Shown here piece after piece: positions 60,021 through 64,000 of a stretch of DNA of 64,000 nucleotides. Under the pieces are notes generated by a model. It was not told the DNA's origin. It made no database searches and saw only the letters and a program-made list of their open reading frames with translations. The translations under genes and the position numbers were made by a program. Source of the DNA: Galerina marginata (lineage: Eukaryota > Basidiomycota > Agaricomycetes > Agaricales > Galerinaceae). The stretch is taken from assembly GCA_023014335.1 (NCBI GenBank), contig JAECYW010000002.1, positions 3,534,001 through 3,598,000 on the forward strand, written 5' to 3'. How positions within the stretch are numbered: the stretch's first letter is position 1; every line of letters starts with the position of its first letter.

Positions 60021-61282
60021 CTTGGTCAGAGGCCATTGCTGCGCATGGCAAAAACAAGTTCTTACTTTGGGGTGAGGCAGTGCCTGAAGACTTACACTGT
60101 TATTAAATAAATATATATTAAATACATAAATAATATGTAGTACGCTCAAATCTGAACCGATTGGGATGATCTTATACTCAAAAAAAGCAGAAAAATGAGG
60201 CGGATCTAACAAGCCTAAAACGGCCTGGTCACGTGACCAGGAAGGCCCTGATTTTTACGAATTTTTTGATACCAAGATCATAAAAATTGGCCCAGTAATG
60301 GCTGAGATACAGAAACCATGCAGGGTCACTATAGCAGTGGGAGAATTTCCAACCATTGCGTTAGAAACCATTTCTTTCTGCTATCAAGTGTAGAAAACAA
60401 GTTCTTTTACTACGTAAGAACTTGTAACAAGATTAATTCATACGTCGCTTAGTTCTTATCAGATTGCCTTGAAATAAAGTGTGTAATTATCAGAAAAATC
60501 AGGGCTAAAAAATGGTGTCACATATGTATTGTCACATCTCTATGTGACTTACCAAATTCGGAATATTGTTTGAAATACATAGTAAATAAGCCATTTTAAG
60601 AGATTTTAAAAGGCATTGAAATAAAATAAAAATACTAATGATGTTTTTTTACCTAAGAGATGGTCTGTGCACACATATCACATGACATATCCCTGAAAAT
60701 ATTTTGGTCTAACTTGGTGCATGAACTGATTCCAAGGCAATTGCACAAAGTTCTGCTGTGAGTTTGATTATGCAAACATCTAGAACATTATATTCAAGTC
60801 ATTTGGTCATGTTTTGCAATGTTTGGTGTGTCTTTCATGGGTTATCCAGTCAGTTTAACACCAATTTTGCGATTTTTACTGAGTTAAGCTGGCTGTTTGC
60901 CAGATTTGACACCATGACATCATTGCAAAACATATGTAAATATTTGTACATTATTTTAGATTGGTCTGGGCCACACATTTTAGCCTATCTAGCTCACTGA
61001 AATCTGTTTTAAGTGTAAATTCACACAAATTTGTGCTTTTTGGGTCGTGTGAACAGGTCACATGACCTAATCAACCCTGGATACACATTCCACAGGAAAG
61101 CCCTGATTTTTACAATTTTTTTGATACCAAGATCATAAAAATTGGCCCAGTAATGGCTGAGATATGAAAACCATGCAGGGTCACTATAGCAGTGGGAGAA
61201 TTTCCATTGGTTTTGTTAGGAACCATTTCTGCCTGCTATGCAGGCCGGAAAACAAGTTCTTTTACTACGTAAGAACTTGTAA
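60021..61282 (+). mobile_element. Helitron-like element with one extra 3' unit, in F-box gene C exon
   Basis: A standard ~404-bp short element (60021 to about 60424, first hairpin) followed directly by one ~858-bp unit homologous to the 844-bp array, ending in a second hairpin at 61282. Empty site inferred as CTACACA^ACCCATGG, codons T-L-H-N-P-W. It shows the step between a single element and the long array. CCTGGTCACGTGACCAGG at 60224-60241. Confidence 0.9.
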
Positions 61283-61822
61283 ACCCATGGATAGCCTTCG
61301 AGACCAACAGAAACAGTTCATCTCTTGGAAGATACGAAGCCAGTCAAATTTCTTCACATATCTATGACAAATACATCCGAAGAGGGTTTCTCGCCACATC
61401 CGATTTACACAATGTCAAAACAAGCATGGACTCAATGACACTTAGGCATCAATGCCGTGTTGATCCAGTCTGTCCTATGACTCCACGCGTAGTTGGTGAT
61501 TCTGGCTGCATCAATCTGCCACTTCTTAACGTCAAATGCATTGCTACTGAAAATATGCAATATCTGATGCCTGGAGTCAATTTCAACCATATTCAACCAC
61601 CACTTGACAGTATTTATTGGACTATTGGAGCAAGTACATGTGGAAATCCTGGTATTGGAAGGCCATCTGCATTGGTAAGTTATCAGAAAAACTTTGTTAA
61701 TTAGAAAATCGTAAATCATGTTTGAATAGATATTTCTGGCAAAGTAGAATCATATTTTTGTTATATTCATGTATATATGTAGATTTATAGTTATAATCAG
61801 TCAACTGCCATGTTAATTATAA

Positions 61823-61946
61823 CTTGTTAAGAGGCCATTGCTCTGCATGGCAAATACGAGTTCTTTTTCTTCTTAATTCTCTTTATCAAAGATTTTTCAA
61901 TATATTATTGGGTTGTATATCAAAGATAGATTTTATTATATTTTTA
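61823..61946 (+). mobile_element. 5' terminus of a further ACGAGTTC-type element
   Basis: CTTGTTAAGAGGCCATTGCTCTGCATGGCAAATACGAGTTCTTTTTCTT resembles position 8937 onward of element B over ~60 bp and is preceded by A. The rest is replaced by another insertion at about 61947, so this may be a relic. Confidence 0.6.
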
Positions 61947-62750
61947 CCTGCATAGAGTAGCAGCACATGGCAAAAACAAGTCCTCATGTACTATGTCTCA
62001 GTAATTGATTAATAACAAAGTGAGATGTTATCTGATTGGACTAGTGTTTTGAAGTCTGGTCCAGTCTGGTTTTTTCACATTTTTGGCAAGGACGGGGACT
62101 TTAACTGGTCCTAAAAATTTATAAATGTTCAGAAAACTGGACTGGACTGATGAGGACCAGTCCTCATTGGTTTTTTGCAGTCCTGGACCAGTTTTGGTTT
62201 TAACCGGTTGCCAGCTGGTCTCAACTGGTTTTTTGATACATTAACATCAAGATTTAGTGTAGATATATGAACATAATTTGTAGAGATTATATATACCTTT
62301 AAAACGAGTCCAAGAACATTAAATTCTATTGAGAATTGGCAATTATACGGAAATATTCACCATTTCCTACTCTTTTGGGAGTTTCAAAATGTTTTTTTTT
62401 ATTTTTCAGTGTGAACTTTGTCTAAAATTATGATACATAGTGCGTTTTAAAGGAAAAAATAAGGGCTACAAAACTACTGGTTTGGACTGGTCCTAGGACC
62501 GAAAACTGGTCCTAGGACCGAAAACTGGTCCTCAAAGACTGGTTTTTTTCCAGTTTTTCATTCTCAAATATCAAAAGACCAGACTGCTGGTCCAGTATTT
62601 TTGCAGTCTGGTCTGGTCTTTTTGCAGTCTTTTCCAGTCTTAGGACCGGACTTCAAAACACTAGATTGGGCTGATCCTGAACTCATTGGAAAGGTAATAA
62701 AAAGATGCAGTTTATGGTATAAACCAGAAAATCACTAGTTTAGCTTGTAC
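61947..62750 (+). mobile_element. Degraded ACAAGTCC-type Helitron-like 5' part, split by a MITE
   Basis: CCTGCATAGAGTAGCAGC..ATGGCAAAAACAAGTCC matches the element at 30022 through GATTAATAACAAAGTGAGATGTTATCTGATTGG. It resumes after the MITE with ATTGGGCTGATCC..GGAAAGGTAATAAAAAG. No 3' hairpin found within the window. Confidence 0.65.
62041..62664. mobile_element. MITE, 624 bp, 16-bp perfect TIRs
   Basis: TIR CTAGTGTTTTGAAGTC and inverse; apparent short duplication ATTGG on both sides. The interior is built from CTGGTC/GACCAG words in both orientations (for example CTGGTCCTAGGACCG twice), so it folds extensively. TIR style resembles hAT-type MITEs, but the short target repeat makes the class uncertain. 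Confidence 0.8.
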
Positions 62751-62754
62751 ACAG

Positions 62755-63370
62755 TACTTATGCTTGCTATGCATTTGTAAAAGTAGTCTAAAGATATAAA
62801 TCTAGTAAGTTATTGCTTTATATCAAGTTTTAATCCACACAGAAAGCAAAAAAAAAGGATACAAAAGCGCCAGCAAAGCACTTTTCTAGCCTATACACAA
62901 TCAACTGACATGACCTGTGCTAGGAAGAAAGCTATCTACAGATAAAAGTGCCCTAAAAACATATATCTAGCTATTTACTACTGTCTATCAAGGTTTACTT
63001 GACACAAAAAGGTAAAAAAAAGGTAAAAAAAAGCGCCAGCAAAGCACTTTTCTAGCCCACACACAGTCAACTGACATGACCTGTGCTAGAAAAGAAAGCT
63101 ATCTACAAATAAAAGTGCCCTAAAAACATATATCTAGCTATATACTACTGTCTATCAAGTTTTACTCTACACAAAAAGATAAAAAAGAGGTAAAAAAGCG
63201 CCAGCAAAGCACTCTTCCAGCCTCAGAATCTATACTAGGGACTATCTACTAATGAAAGTACATTAAAGACTCATTTTTTGCTAGTTAGTATTGAGTCTAT
63301 TAAGTTTTAAACTACATAAAAAGCACAGAAAAAAAGGGGGAAAAGTGCCAGCAAAGCACCTTTCTGCTTT
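62755..63370 (+). repeat. ~165-bp tandem repeat (about four units)
   Basis: Units share AAAGCGCCAGCAAAGCAC (near 62865, 63031, 63196; last variant near 63343), GACCTGTGCTAG, and TATATCTAGCTAT.TACTACTGTCTATCAAG. Units diverge outwards. No coding potential. Confidence 0.85.
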
Positions 63371-63423
63371 ATACAAACTTATAATGAATCTAAAAAGAAA
63401 GAGACAACAGTTAGTAAGCTTTG

Positions 63424-63494
63424 ACCAGCATGTCATGGTATCCCTCCAGTGAGGGGTACACTATCGACCTATCCGGGTGGACTGACATGCTGGT
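63424..63494. other. Structured hairpin with internal stem (possible RNA or terminator-like structure)
   Basis: Outer stem ACCAGCATGTCA with its exact inverse 47 bp later (12 bp). Inner stem GTATCCCTC/GAGGGGTAC closed by CAGT, with a weaker third stem possible (ACC..GGT). Does not match hammerhead, HDV or tRNA consensus as far as I can tell. Confidence 0.6.
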
Positions 63495-64000
63495 AAAGAA
63501 GAAAGAAAGAAGTGATGAGCTGGCAGTTTATAACTATGTGACATATGTTACAAGTCACACAGATTTATCTAATCCAATAAGATAAGATAAGATAAGATAA
63601 GATAAGACAAGATAAGACAAGATAAAAAGATAACCCTAGTGTATTATATACTGGATCCTTCATACTTATAAATAATTGTATTGAATGTGGCCAAAGACAG
63701 AACTGCTTATATAAATTCCTATTTGGATATTATTTCTGTTAGCACAAGATCATGTTTAATAGGGTAGTTCTTGAAACCTTTTCAAAGCTGGTTTTATAAA
63801 TAATAGTACATTTAAAAGGCTTGAATTTTACAATTTTTTTGATATTATTTTTGTCAGAATTGATCCAGCAACAATTGAAAAAGACCAAAGGCAATATTTA
63901 ATGTGGCTCTGCAGAGTATCCTGTGGCTGTGCAAAATACCCATAGAAAGGCCTGAATTTTACAATTTTTTTGATATAAGTTTTGCAAGAATTGACCAAGT
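63495..64000. other. Right-edge non-coding sequence
   Basis: Contains a GATAA/GACAA microsatellite (63581-63626). It also has two diverged copies of a TGAATTTTACAATTTTTTTGATAT block (about 63822 and 63953), like the GATTTTTACGAATTTTTTGATACC segment in the 3' domain of the Helitron-like elements. No gene seen. Confidence 0.6.

Larger units (their letters stand above)
58514..61704 (+). pseudogene. F-box-type gene C, diverged paralogue, interrupted
   Basis: Exon 1 is not in the window: exon 2 (LTVVGLQDF frame equivalent of PYRRRSARIH) begins at 58514, right after element A. The central exon about 59160-59627 (TKDTILRNYLSNNIKTGQYDNQ.. to SVGILNSDIS) and the next from about 59682 (INNVTYAVQS..) match copy B. 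The F-box-like motif LPTSIQAKIFDHLSGLDHQSFAETCKSH is present. About 75-90 residues, including the nucleotidyltransferase-like segment, are absent: NQYH is followed directly by CDRIIF. Two small elements interrupt it (58657-59059 in an intron, 60021-61282 in coding sequence between LH and NPW). After removal the frame closes to ..RPSALVSYQKNFVN at 61704. More diverged than A from B, so an older copy. Confidence 0.82.

Noticed and set aside
63424..63494. Hammerhead ribozyme or tRNA
   Set aside because: No CTGATGA/GAAA core on either strand and no box A/box B pair.

Overview
The window looks like an AT-rich, repeat-dominated piece of a basidiomycete genome, most likely an Agaricomycete. The evidence is genes split by many ~45-60 nt GT..AG introns, a Helitron Rep/helicase of the type common in that class, and JmjC-like and TET/JBP-like dioxygenase genes of the type expanded there. 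The taxon is an inference; nothing in the window proves it.

The central reading is a nest of giant Helitron-like (rolling-circle) elements. Element B runs 8937-47722 (38,786 bp). It sits inside a SET-domain gene: the 5' part of that gene (8027-8936) stops at the element's 5' end and the 3' part (47723-47889) resumes directly after its 3' hairpin. Joining the two flanks gives exactly the reading of the intact SET gene carried inside B (38140-39216), with no target duplication. In order, B carries a Rep-helicase gene (minus strand, split by a 4.1 kb inverted-repeat transposon), a JmjC-like oxygenase gene (minus), a GC-rich block holding a small Helitron-like insertion, a TET/JBP-like oxygenase gene, a SET gene, an acidic nuclear-type protein gene (minus), a conserved hypothetical gene, and a gene for an F-box-like protein with a nucleotidyltransferase-like segment.

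Element A, the host of B, is a second copy of the same unit. Visible parts are a degraded 3' part of the TET-like gene (5895-6764), the split SET gene, and second copies of the last three genes (48558-57178). It ends at 58504 with the same hairpin terminus as B but a different flank. A in turn sits in intron 1 of a third, diverged F-box-type gene (C, 58514-61704). A further 5' terminus begins at 61823.

Small non-autonomous relatives, 0.4-1.8 kb, are scattered through the cassettes (30022, 48100, 53459, 55995, 58657, 60021). They share a 5' hairpin-bearing terminus and a 3' terminal hairpin. In each of three subfamilies a word just inside the 5' end is the reverse complement of the 3' hairpin arm. 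Their 3' domains multiply in tandem: 1-5891 is a perfect 844-bp array lying in an intron of the TET-like copy A, and a related 724-bp unit occurs at 30.4-31.8 kb.

The right end (61.8-64 kb) is a patchwork of a further 5' terminus, a MITE, a ~165-bp tandem repeat, a structured hairpin region and a GATAA microsatellite, with no gene seen. If the reading is right, one mobile unit combines rolling-circle transposition functions with three predicted chromatin/DNA-modifying enzymes (SET, JmjC, TET/JBP-like) and a USP-like peptidase fused to the helicase.
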